Origin: Siphonodentalium dalli | Lineage: Eukaryota; Mollusca; Scaphopoda; Gadilida; Siphonodentaliidae | NCBI GenBank assembly: GCA_032622095.1 | Contig: CP136068.1 | Span: 10,953,729 to 11,017,728 of the forward strand | Reading direction: 5' to 3' | Length of the DNA: 64,000 nt | Shown: in pieces, positions 24,412 through 34,199 of the stretch | Layout: every line of letters starts with the position of its first letter | How positions within the stretch are numbered: the stretch's first letter is position 1 | The notes under the pieces: generated by a model | What the model saw: the letters and a program-made list of their open reading frames with translations, nothing else | Database searches by the model: none | Told to the model about the DNA's origin: nothing | Program-made: the position numbers and the translations under genes

Positions 24412-26050
24412 CACGCAGCTGACAATATAATCGCTCGCTGTTTACACATACACCTCACCCATCACCGTTCAGCAATACTTGTGAAAACCCATGCATATCA
24501 CACATGACCATACACCTATCAGTAACAATACAGGTACACCAAGTATACGCCCTACACTGGACCCTTGGTCATATCGTCACAATATGTATACATATTCACA
24601 ACATTCATTATCATGCCGTCAATCATTGCATACCCATTGACATCACCATTGGCAATACAATCACTCCATGTGTACCTATTCCCCACACCATGACCAAATA
24701 GCCACTCAATATATGCATATTCACTCGACCATGACCACAGTCACTCCAGGTATACATATATATCTCACCAATGGTCATACAATCACTCGCTGTATACACA
24801 TACCCCTCAGCCAGGTATACATATGCACCTCACCAATTGTCATATACTTACTCGCTTTATACACATACCCTCCCTCACCCAAAACAATACCACACATGTG
24901 TATACCCAAACACCCCAACAATGACTATAGAGTCACCCAGGTACCATATAGTCACTGTACGTATACACATTCAACACATTCATGATAATACAGTCAACTA
25001 TTGCATACCTATTGACCCCACCATTAGTCATAGTCACTCCATGTGTGCCCACACCATGGCCAAGTAGCCACTCAATATAAGCATATATACTCCACCCACG
25101 ACCATAGAGTCACCCCAGGTATACATATGCACCTCACCAATGGTCGTATAATCACTCGCCTTATACACATACCCCTCATCCAGGTATATATATGCACCTC
25201 ACCAATGGTCATATAATCACCCGCTTTATACACACACCTCTCACTTATGACAATGCCACACTTATGTATACACATACACCCCACACAGCAGTCAGTCAAC
25301 ATACAGGTACACCAGGTAACTCCATGTATACCTATTCACCACATTCATGATCATACAGTCCCTACTGGTACACCTATTCATCACGCCGTTGATCATACGG
25401 TCACTCCCTGTAAATCTACTCGCCACGCCGATTGCGAAATAGCCACTCTCAAGATAAACATATACACCCAACTTATGACTATAGAGCCACTCCAGGTATA
25501 CATATGCACACCATCAATGGTCATGTAGCCACACGAGTTATACATACAATCCTCACCCATGACTATACAGCAACACTTGTGTATACCCGTACACAGCACA
25601 TGACCCTATAGCTATCAGTCACCATACACGTACATGCACACGAGGTATACTCCTACAGCTGACCATCACCATATAGCCACTCCATGTATACCTGTTCACC
25701 ACATTGATGATCACACAGTCACTCATTGTACACATATTCATCTTACTCCCTGTATATCTATTTGACATACTCGTGGCCATATAGCCACTCGATATATACA
25801 TATACTCCCCACACATGCCCATAGAGTCACTCCAGGTGTACCTATACACATCACCAATGGCCATACTGTCCTTCCAGATGTACCAATACTTCGCACACAC
25901 GGCCACTCATACCTTCCAAACATGAATATACTCCCCGCACGTGACAATTCAGCCACTCGCTGCTGTACAACCATACATGCCATCCATGATCATACTGCTA
26001 CTCCCTGTATACATGTACACCCACCAATAACAATGTACATCCACGACATA
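24240..26050. repeat. Degenerate ~60-bp minisatellite core with (TA)n tract
   Basis: Many units of the form 'catagagtcactccaggtat acatatgcacctcaccaatg gtcat'. There is an (at)n stretch at about 24369-24406. The opening words 'actctctgacgtgacctctc' at 24261 also open the second arm of the repeat at 1.7-2.3 kb. Short open frames on both strands are repeat artefacts. Confidence 0.85.
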
Positions 26051-26058
26051 TATATAGA

Positions 26059-26220
26059 CAGAACACAACGCGCATCTTAATCCATAATCTTTTATCGAAT
26101 GAGTTGCTGATGGCGCAAGGATATATTTCGCGAGAGCCTAGCTCGAGCGAAATATAACTTTGCGCCGTCAGCAACGAGTTCGATAAAAGATTCGAGATGA
26201 TGATGCAAGTTGTGTTCTGT
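26059..26220. repeat. 162-bp hairpin
   Basis: The arms are complementary: acagaacacaac, atcttttatcgaa, tgctgatggcgcaa and atatttcgc. The centre is near 26140 (gcctagctcgagc). It lies between the minisatellite core and the right arm of the larger element. Confidence 0.85.
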
Positions 26221-27614
26221 ATTTATTCTACACCGTTCAGTCAGATAAGTTCAATCCGCGAATGTCACCTTCATTTTTACTATAGCTACCTTTATTGTGA
26301 TTTAAGTCTGACAAATAACCAGTAATTATGGGGGGATCACCGGAAGCGGATGATCGACGTAATGTACGTCATCTTTCTTGGCGACAACGTCAACTAATTA
26401 AGTGACAATTTTGGTTCGAATGACTTGGAATATTCACGGGTAATGGTATGCCTCACTTACATAACACTGTTCTGCTCATTCCTTTTTGAAATGTGACCTG
26501 AATCCCAATTGTGATTTTTTGTGATAAATTTATACCACTTTCTGTAAAATCATTTTTTCAAGGAACGAAGGGGGCTAGGACCCAAAGAATTTCTTAGTTC
26601 ATTGCCTCGATGATATGTTAATATAAAATATACAAAATAAAGTGACAATTCCCGAACAGTTCCGAACATCATAACCTGATATAGAAAATATTAGTGAAAA
26701 AGTTTCATATTTTCCACTTCCGGTGGCCATTTTGGCAGCCATTTATAAATATGAAATTTATACATAAATATACATACCTATAAATAAGGAGTACTCAATT
26801 ATCAATAGAATGACTTGTCGCACGACGTAATACCTCAAATACTTCCTGAGTAATTGCGAATTGAAATTTACCTGGTCAGATGTTCAATGTGGGCGGCCAT
26901 CTTGGATTCAAAGATCGATAACTCTATAAAGCCCCCATAACCAGATGACAAACAACCGGAAAATTGAAGGATGATATAGTTCTACGAAGATATCATAACC
27001 AACAAAAATCCGCATAGGGGGAGGGGGGGGGTCTACATGCAGCTCAAGCTCTAAATATAGTTCAATGTGTCTTATTTACCATGCCATGACATTTCCTTTC
27101 TGTTGATTTATAATTCGATAGTATAAAAAGGGAAGTCGAGATATCGTACCGAAAACTTGCAAAATCTACTGAAAATGTTAGTGTAAAAGGGTCGTAATAA
27201 TCTCCGTCCGCCTAATATCCTTAGCAATTAAAACAAATGTCAAATCAGCCACAAAAAAGGCCCCCAGTGTATGTTGTAGGGCATAACATTTCCTTTCGTT
27301 CGATATATAACTTGACGGAGTCAATTGACGCGAAGTCGACATATATCATGGGGAATTCGCAATTTCGGCAATAGCGATCGTAAAATTTGAATTGATATCC
27401 GTATTATATCTGACGTAACTTTCTCGTATTCTGATTGGCGGCACACTGCTATAATATGATTACGTCAGTACATATGGACAACCCAAAACACGTACGTCCA
27501 TCTATAAAATGATAAATGTATGTTTCATAGGAGTGCCTGTATTTCTGGCCAACTTGGGATATACGATCACGTCAGTGCGTATGGGCCGTAGGATGGCGAC
27601 ATGTCACTCTATGT

Positions 27615-27710
27615 CCAAAGGTTCGCTATTCCCAAGGTTCATTATACCGAAGTTTCGCTATTCCCAAGGTTCTCTGTATTCCTCAATATTCAGAAGGTTT
27701 TTATAACTTG
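27615..27710. repeat. Left terminal array of ~17-bp 'ttcgctattccc aagg' units
   Basis: Units such as 'ggttcgctattcccaa', 'ggttcattataccgaa' and 'ggttctctgtattcc' are repeated. The reverse complement of this array recurs at 33160-33235, so the two bracket a ~5.6-kb composite. This architecture resembles foldback elements with tandem-repeat termini. Confidence 0.65.
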
Positions 27711-27800
27711 TTATTTTGAAGTTTCATTCTAGTATCTATATTCTATAGTATTGAGAGGGTTCTTTATCATAAGACTCTTTTTATGAAGGAAATAACTTAA

Positions 27801-28034
27801 AGGTACTCAATCCGATAAGACGCTGCTAAATTACTCTTTCTTTGGCTTCGGTGGGAAAAAAATATTTGATTAGTGTCGAACCCACCCATCAAATCTCAGT
27901 ATAATTAGATATCGATCTTTGCAGTTTGCTATTTTTATTGTTTCTGGGCTAATCGTGCCAGTACGAGGTCAAACGGGCGGTATTCCAGATAAAGATGGAT
28001 ACCTGTAAAACCGTGGTAATAATAACTACTTGGT
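27801..28034 (+). mobile_element. Truncated TTAA-type MITE (family of 33754 and 43735)
   Basis: After TTAA at 27797-27800 the terminal repeat aggtactcaatccgat appears, followed by family-typical interior (ctttggcttcgg.ggg, atatttgatt, cc..tcaaa.ctcag). The sequence ends in 'tggtaataataac' just before the hAT insertion. The expected right end is not present beyond it. Confidence 0.65.
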
Positions 28035-29023
28035 ATTAGAGTCAGTGTTCGCCCTGCCGTTAGCAAATTTAGCAAATTGCGAAAAAAAACACGAAGTGGC
28101 TAAAATAAATATGCTTGTGGCTAAAAATATGGCTACAAACATTTTCCGTGTCGACCGGGGACTCAACAATTTATTGTAAACAAAGAGACTTAACGTTATT
28201 AGCGAGAGCTGACGAAAAGTGCGAGATTACGGGTGTCTTCGATTAGCCATACTATCTGGCGTTGGTTTCACGCCATGGGGAATTAGTTAATGGTCGTGTA
28301 GAGGTGGATTCTTAAGACGCTATCACAATTGAGTAAACATAGGTTCATGAAATGGCTTCCTGTGTAACAAAAGAGCTTTATTTTATGGTATTTTAAACTG
28401 ATTGCAAAAGAGTGAAGTCATATATACGCTCAAAGATAAACATAAATAAACGTTTTAAAGAAGTAATCTCAACAGTTATTTTAGCCGATATTAAAACTTC
28501 CAAAGGGAGGTAACACTATAACGAAAATAATACTCATTCCGGAAAAATAACTTCACGAAACTTATGAATTAAAATCATCTTCAAAGCAGAGTTTTGAAAC
28601 TTTCACCACCACAATGTTATTTTTACATTATACCAATGTGGCTATATGTTAATCAAATGTTCTGTCTGTCGTAAATGAGTAATTTTATGTAGCGTCAGAG
28701 TGTGATTTCCAACAACACCACACGAAATAGCGGACACTTTTAAACTAGGTGTTTTCGATTATCGTTCTCATGATATTATATAGGTTAATTTCCTTGCTCT
28801 TCGGCTGAGGTAGTCTCACCCCTGAATGAATGATCTACCAATGCAATAATTTGCAACATTTTGTATATCTTGTTTACTTTTTTTCTACATTTGATCTTGT
28901 TATTTCATATTTCACCGACCACCCTCAACCCATCGATTTCATGTTTTACCATTTCAGGAAAGTCGCACCGAGAGCAGACACTATCGCCAGCCTGTACTGC
29001 CTAACTAAATTGCAATTTTATCA

Positions 29024-29302
29024 ATGGATATACCACTGATGCAGTATAGGCTGGCGATAGGTCTATTCAGAGTACGCTTGCGTTCAGGTAAAATCAAATT
29101 CAATTTTACAAAACCAACAAATCTGGCTTTCACTCCTCGCCGCTGTAAACACCTAGCTGTTTTCATACTTCTTTCACTCCTTATCATACTATCAAATGAC
29201 ACCGAAAAAAACCAGGACCTATTGAACAAGAAACGCTTACAGTTTTTCATTACAATATACGCAGCATCAGAAACAAAATATCTAGAATTGCAGAGGACAT
29301 AG
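29024..29302 (+). CDS. LINE N-terminal ORF: hydrophobic signal-like peptide running into a 2A-like motif
   Basis: ATG at 29024 opens a frame that is basic at first (residues 1-45). It then has a hydrophobic stretch (HLAVFILLSLLIILS) directly followed by NDTEKN, which is the first part of the ribosome-skipping 2A motif D-x-E-x-N-P-G-P. In this frame the next codons are CAG GAC rather than Pro-Gly-Pro. The PGP lies one base back in the ORF2 frame (29212-29220). The frame then carries on as noise to 29302. 2A-like peptides at this position are known from CR1/Rex-type LINEs of marine invertebrates. Biological use would need either an intact one-base-longer ancestor or a -1 frameshift. Confidence 0.6.
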   Translation: MDIPLMQYRLAIGLFRVRLRSGKIKFNFTKPTNLAFTPRRCKHLAVFILLSLLIILSNDTEKNQDLLNKKRLQFFITIYAASETKYLELQRT

Positions 29303-32300
29303 ATGATAATGACATTATCTGTTTTAGTGAAACTCATCTAAATACCACTTTTCCCAGTGAAAATATTACCTTATCTGACTGTCACCCCCCAATTCGACTC
29401 GACAGAAACGAATATGGTGGGGGACTTGCCGTATACTTCTCAACTCATGTCGCCTTCAAATTGCTAGACTTCCTGTGTTTCGACGATGAGATTTTATGGT
29501 TTGAGGTAGGGACCAAGCATAAATTTATTTTATGCGTAACCTACCGTTCAGAAAATGAATGTATAGATACATACTGGAGTAAATTAGATGAAGCGATTGA
29601 ACGTTCATTGTCATTAAACTCATCACTGGTGATAGTTGGCGATCTAAACTGCGACTTGTTGAAAAAATCGGGTCCTCTTCAATCAATCATGACAAAATAT
29701 ACCCTCAAAAACGTCATAAGCGGACCAACTAGAATAACAGCGAACTCTGAAACTTTATTAGATCCTATCATAATAAGCGAGACCATCAAAGCAATAAACC
29801 CCTCAACTTATGACCTCGGAGTATCAGACCACCTTGCAACGTCGGTTGAAGTGTGCGTCCCAATATATAAACCAAAATCCTACAAACGTTCTGTGTGGAA
29901 TTACTCAAAGGGCAATTATGATAGATTAAATTTGGAACTCTCCGATATCGATTGGGAAAAACAATTATATACTGAAGGTGACTCGACGCATATAGACAAA
30001 ATGGTTGAAATTTTCACTGAAACATTCTTATCTGTCTCCAAAAAACACATCCCGTACCATGAAATAACAATCAGAAAACGTGACAAACCTTGGTTTGATG
30101 GTATCATCAGAAAACACATCAGAAAACGGGATCGACTTAAAAAACTGGCAGTTCTCAGAAATAGGGAGTCTGACTGGAACAAGTACAAGTGTGTTCGAAA
30201 CAAAGTAAACAACTTAAAAAAAGCTGCAAAGGAAAGATATATGAATGATCTAGATGAAAATCTAAGCGTGATCTCTAAACCAAAACAATTCTGGCACACT
30301 GTCAAACAACTACTAAGCAATTTTTCGACCGACAATACAATTCCTATATTGAAATCGAACAATACAGATATAGAAGATGATATACAAAAGGCGGAAGTCC
30401 TCAATACGATATTCACTAAACACAGCACACTAGAAACTAACACAAGGGAAGCACCGATCTTTTCAGATAGAACTCATGCGTTTTTAAATGAAATTAAGAC
30501 AAATGAAAATGAAATTTTTGAAATCCTAAAATGTCTTCCTATTAAAAAGGCAAACGGTCCTGATGGGATAAACAATAAATTGCTCAGGGAAACACGCAGC
30601 TCCATCAGTAAACCCCTACGTTATATTTTTAATAAATCTTTTAAGAGCTGCTGTTTCCCCGAAGCATGGAAAAGGGCAAACATAATACCAATATTTAAAA
30701 ATGGTGACCGTCATGATCCAAATAACTATCGTCCCATCTCATTAATAAGTTGTGTCGGTAAAATACTAGAAAAAGTAGTCTTCAACAAAGTCTTTAATCA
30801 TTTAAATATAAACAACCTATTATACAAATACCAATCCGGTTTTATACCAGGTCACAGTACTGAACAACAACTTATTGAAATATTTCACAATATACACCAC
30901 GCTGTAGACACCGAACAAAGCACGTGTGCTGTTTTCTGCGACATCTCGAAAGCTTTTGACAAAGTATGGCACCAAGGTCTTTTACTTAAACTAAATCACT
31001 ATGGAATAACAGATACCTTGCTAAAATGGTTCAGAAATTATCTCGAAGGGCGGCAGCAAAGGGTGCAAATAAATTCTAGCTTTTCAAAATATTCTCCAAT
31101 AACGGCAGGGGTCCCCCAAGGGTCTGTGGTCGGCCCTTTGCTCTTTTTAATCTACATAAATGATATTGCAGACAATATTAAATCGCATGTTAGGTTATAC
31201 GCGGACGACACATGCCTCATAAATTCCGATACGGACATACAAAACCTTGAACTAAGTGTAAATAAAGACATGGAAAACATAAAAAAGTGGGCCGATACAT
31301 GGCTAGTGAAATTCAATAATTCTAAAACAAAATTACTATTTTTTACAAGTTCACAAAGCCCTGAGAGACCGAATATAATCTTTGATGGACTGCAACTCGA
31401 ATATTCTAAACAACACACGCATCTAGGCATGGGCATAGATGACGACTTAACATGGGACAGTTATATAGAAAATGTATGTACTAGAGCTTATGCTAAACTA
31501 TCCCAATTACGAAGACTGAAGTATATTTTGAACCGAAAAACTCTTGAAATCCTCTATTTATCACACGTCCGTCCAATCATGGAATATGCGAGTAGTGTCT
31601 GGGCTGGAGCACCAGATAAGTTACTTAAAAAACTTGATGATGTAGAATACGAGGCTGCACGAATAATAAGTGGCTGCACGAGATCAGTATCACACAAACG
31701 TCTACTAACAGAAATGGGTTGGGAAACACTCTCCGATAGAAGGCAATTAAAGCGTTTTTCACTTTTTCATAACATTGTCAATCACAAAGTGCCCAAATAT
31801 TTAGTCGACTTACTTCCCCAAAAAATTTCTGACATAAGTGATCATGATACGAGATTTGCGTCGAACTTTATCCATTTTAAACCCAATTCCAAACGAATGG
31901 AGTCTACATTCATGCCAACGTGTGTAAAAAACTGGAATGCAACCAAAATTGAGACTCGAGATCTCCGCCACCTTTGTTATGTAAACAAAATTAAACCTAT
32001 AACACCCAAACCACCAAAGTATTATTCTGTCGGAAAGCGGACTGATAACATATTTCACTGTAGATTACGATGTGAATGTAGCAACTTGCTATCCGATAAG
32101 GTTCTAAATCACATTGCAAATTCAAAAGACTGCAGCTGTGGAAACGGTGAAGAAAATGCCTTCCACTATTTCTTTGATTGCCACCTACATTCAATCCCAA
32201 GAATTCGTCTATTGAATAAATTACTTCCTTACAACATTTATTCATTAAAGATTTTGCTTTTTGGAGATCCTGCACTTCCTTATTGTGATAACTTGAAAAT

Positions 32301-32355
32301 TTTCTTAGCTGTACAGTCATTCATACGCGAGACAAATCAGGATTTGTTTTACTAA
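29200..32355 (+). CDS. LINE ORF2: AP-endonuclease and reverse transcriptase
   Basis: The frame is open from the codon after TGA at 29197 to the stop at 32355, about 1,051 codons. There is no early ATG, and the first codons include Pro-Gly-Pro, the end of a 2A motif. Endonuclease motifs by residue: NIRSI ~18, SETHL ~44 (catalytic Glu), GDLNCDL ~147 and SDH ~210. Reverse transcriptase: FCDISKAFDKVWH ~581, GVPQGSVVGP ~637 and YADD ~666, all catalytic residues intact. A C-terminal Cys/His cluster (CECSN...CSCGNGEE..FHYFFDCHLH) lies at ~960-998. The function is target-primed reverse transcription. The ORF has no internal stops, so it was recently active or nearly so. Counting from TTG at 29461, as an ORF finder would, cuts off the endonuclease N terminus. 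Confidence 0.85.
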   Translation, partial: HRKKPGPIEQETLTVFHYNIRSIRNKISRIAEDIDDNDIICFSETHLNTTFPSENITLSDCHPPIRLDRNEYGGGLAVYFSTHVAFKLLDFLCFDDEILWFEVGTKHKFILCVTYRSENECIDTYWSKLDEAIERSLSLNSSLVIVGDLNCDLLKKSGPLQSIMTKYTLKNVISGPTRITANSETLLDPIIISETIKAINPSTYDLGVSDHLATSVEVCVPIYKPKSYKRSVWNYSKGNYDRLNLELSDIDWEKQLYTEGDSTHIDKMVEIFTETFLSVSKKHIPYHEITIRKRDKPWFDGIIRKHIRKRDRLKKLAVLRNRESDWNKYKCVRNKVNNLKKAAKERYMNDLDENLSVISKPKQFWHTVKQLLSNFSTDNTIPILKSNNTDIEDDIQKAEVLNTIFTKHSTLETNTREAPIFSDRTHAFLNEIKTNENEIFEILKCLPIKKANGPDGINNKLLRETRSSISKPLRYIFNKSFKSCCFPEAWKRANIIPIFKNGDRHDPNNYRPISLISCVGKILEKVVFNKVFNHLNINNLLYKYQSGFIPGHSTEQQLIEIFHNIHHAVDTEQSTCAVFCDISKAFDKVWHQGLLLKLNHYGITDTLLKWFRNYLEGRQQRVQINSSFSKYSPITAGVPQGSVVGPLLFLIYINDIADNIKSHVRLYADDTCLINSDTDIQNLELSVNKDMENIKKWADTWLVKFNNSKTKLLFFTSSQSPERPNIIFDGLQLEYSKQHTHLGMGIDDDLTWDSYIENVCTRAYAKLSQLRRLKYILNRKTLEILYLSHVRPIMEYASSVWAGAPDKLLKKLDDVEYEAARIISGCTRSVSHKRLLTEMGWETLSDRRQLKRFSLFHNIVNHKVPKYLVDLLPQKISDISDHDTRFASNFIHFKPNSKRMESTFMPTCVKNWNATKIETRDLRHLCYVNKIKPITPKPPKYYSVGKRTDNIFHCRLRCECSNLLSDKVLNHIANSKDCSCGNGEENAFHYFFDCHLHSIPRIRLLNKLLPYNIYSLKILLFGDPALPYCDNLKIFLAVQSFIRETNQDLFY

Positions 32356-33159
32356 CTCTGCTAAATAATGATACGTACAAGCCAGCAAGCGAAACAAAGA
32401 AACAAAGAAATCCGACTTTAAATCAAACACTTATACAAACTTATGACAAACTCGGGGGTGGGGGTGACCGGTGATATGTATATATGTTCAACTTGTTTTT
32501 GCTAGTCATGTTGCTTTGCCATTATTAATTATTTTATTTTTCAGTGTAATAACATATGGGAGAGGGGGTACCCATAAGTGAGTCAGCACTTGTCCTCCAA
32601 TCCCATTGTCTGTATATACAATGTTTGTGTCATATATAATATGTTACATAAATTAGACAAATAAATATGTTTAAACTATATACGCTCAATTCAATAGCTT
32701 CTCACATTCCCCCGCAATGGATAGTGTTGAATGGGACGAGACTCGCGCCTGTTATGAATCAGTATAGGTTTTAGGGGCAATTAATTTGAATAGAACAACG
32801 CATTCAGGCTTTGTTTAACTAATTCGGAGGTGTGGATACCACTCCAGACGGTTTTATGACAGCGTCTGATACCATGGCGTCTGTTGTTTTAAGACTCCTT
32901 TAAATGTGGAGAGTTTGAAGAAAGTCCACATTCCGAATTTTCACAATGAATCGCAAACGTAAATTAGATTTCGGCACGAATCAAAATGACCAACCGTGTA
33001 AAGTTAAAAAACTTACTTATTTCTTTATCCCACAATGTGTGGCTAAACTTTTTTAAAAGTGGCTAACAAAATTGCACAAGTGGCTAAAAAATGGCTACAA
33101 AAATTTTCGGGCCAGGGCGAACACTGATTAGAGTTGTCCATCTTTTCTGGTTAAATACG

Positions 33160-33235
33160 CCCAGAATAGCATACCTTCAGAATAGCGACCCTTCGGAATA
33201 TGGAGCCTTCGGAATAATGAACCTGATCCTATGAA
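33160..33235. repeat. Right terminal array, complement of 27615-27710
   Basis: 'agaatagcgacccttcggaa' and 'ccttcggaataatgaacc' are the reverse complement of the units at the left array. They close the ~5.6-kb composite around the hAT element and LINE. Confidence 0.65.
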
Positions 33236-33753
33236 GAGCCCGTGACACGTTCATCAATACATGTATACATGTTTCGTGGGACTGTTTATATATACATATA
33301 TAAGACTGGAGTAAAGTTGAGACCAACATGTCTTTGTTAATATTGGTGCTCAGATTTCAACGAAATTTGGTGTGGTGACTCAGGGTGCCCTGGCAGAGTG
33401 TACAATGGCGTTAGTTTTTCTAAATTTTTATTTAAACAAATTTAAATAAATAAAAAAAATATGAACATATGTGAATATTTAGGTACAAATAATTTGCACG
33501 AGAATATGTTGCAGCACCAGATATAGAGGAATGTGGGAATGTGGGCCACAGTTAGACATGGGTCAGAGTGAGATATTGCCTCTAACATTTCTCTAATTTC
33601 CAGACCGATATCCATGGCGCCAGTCAAGAGATATTAGCCATATAGCACATGTTACTATATTTCTTCAAAATGCAATCATCAGGTGAAGGTTGAATCTGGC
33701 CAAGCAACAAATTTTCAAGGCAAAATTATTTTATTGTATTTTTGCAATCTTAA

Positions 33754-34193
33754 AGGTACTCAATCCGAATTAACCCTCGCAGATTACTATTTCCTTGACT
33801 TCGGAGGTGAAAAATATTTGATTCAAATCGAGGAACCCACAACATCAAAGCTCAGAGTGATCAGATGCCGATTTTTTAAATCAATCATTTTAATTTTACG
33901 TGGCCCAGCAAACAGCAGACGAGAATACTTTCTCTGAACAAATTGCAGATGGAGATGGATAACTCTAAAATCAACTGGGTTTTTTTTGTGTGTGTCAGAT
34001 GTTTGACAAACCAGCAATATTCGTTGAGCAAAAAGTTGATAAATTACAGGTTTTTGTCAATTTTATGCCATAATTGACTGCAGTTAGCATTATTTTCGAG
34101 CAATTAATTCTCTCAACTGAAGCGGCATTTCAAAAAATCTTCTTGTTGTTGGAATCTGATGATATTGGGACTATTGATTCGGATTGAGGACCT
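33754..34193. mobile_element. TTAA-type (piggyBac-like) MITE, 440 bp
   Basis: It starts after TTAA (33750-33753) with aggtactcaatccgaat and ends with attcggattgaggacct, its near complement. TCAA follows, an apparent TTAA with one change. The interior shares long blocks with the copies at 27801 and 43735 (actatttccttgacttcgg.gg, aaatatttgatt.aa.tcgagg). It has no coding capacity. TTAA targets are characteristic of the piggyBac superfamily. Confidence 0.75.
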
Positions 34194-34199
34194 TCAAGG

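Larger units (their letters stand above)
22521..27028. mobile_element. Large inverted-repeat-bounded (foldback-type) element with minisatellite core
   Basis: Outer ends are complementary: accctccccctatgcggatt at 22521 and its reverse complement at about 27006-27025. Further in, 23007-23175 (aatccaagatggccgcc, acctcgtgcgacatgtcgtt, attgagtactccttattt-like) matches the complement of 26780-26915. Around 23400-23520 matches the complement of 26424-26490. The interior (24240-26050) is a minisatellite. Nothing in it encodes a transposase, so it would be non-autonomous. Open frames in the arms are not conserved between arms. Confidence 0.65.
28950..32680 (+). mobile_element. APE-type LINE (non-LTR retrotransposon), nearly complete
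   Basis: It consists of a 5' leader with an inverted repeat (ctatcgccagcctgtactgc at 28981 and gcagtataggctggcgatag at 29040), a short signal-like ORF, ORF2 (endonuclease plus reverse transcriptase) and a 3' UTR. The 3' end at 'aatatgtttaaactat' (about 32678) is set by comparison with the 5'-truncated inverted copy at 59296-59925, which ends at the same word. There is no poly(A). It belongs to the Jockey superfamily in the broad sense (CR1/L2/Rex-like); the clade is not resolved by eye. The 5' boundary is uncertain. Confidence 0.75.
28043..33126. mobile_element. hAT-type element (5,084 bp) with exact 8-bp TSD, hosting a LINE
   Basis: The ends are inverted repeats, cagtgttcgccctg at 28043 and its complement at 33113-33126. 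They are flanked by identical 8-bp duplications ATTAGAGT (28035-28042 and 33127-33134), the hallmark of hAT transposition. Subterminal 'gtggctaa(a)' words occur several times at both ends (28095-28135 and 33043-33105). No transposase is recognisable. A short Met-initiated basic peptide at 32947 (MNRKRKLDFGTNQNDQPCKV) resembles the N terminus of hAT transposases only loosely. Most of the interior is the LINE, so the hAT itself was a non-autonomous element of roughly 1.3 kb. Confidence 0.8.

Noticed and set aside
24504-25983. Several 65-105 codon frames with Cys/Tyr/Ile/His-rich products
   Set aside because: They fall in a degenerate minisatellite and appear on both strands with the same repeat-derived words.
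24240-26050. Possible CRISPR-like array
   Set aside because: Eukaryotic context, units are degenerate and contiguous without unique spacers, and there are no cas genes.
29916-32320. Minus-strand frames opposite the LINE ORF2
   Set aside because: Antisense shadows; the plus strand carries all endonuclease and reverse transcriptase motifs.
32947-33060. Basic Met-initiated peptide near the right end of the hAT element as a transposase start
   Set aside because: It reads outward toward the terminus with no room for a transposase; the resemblance is composition only. Mentioned in the hAT entry but not annotated.
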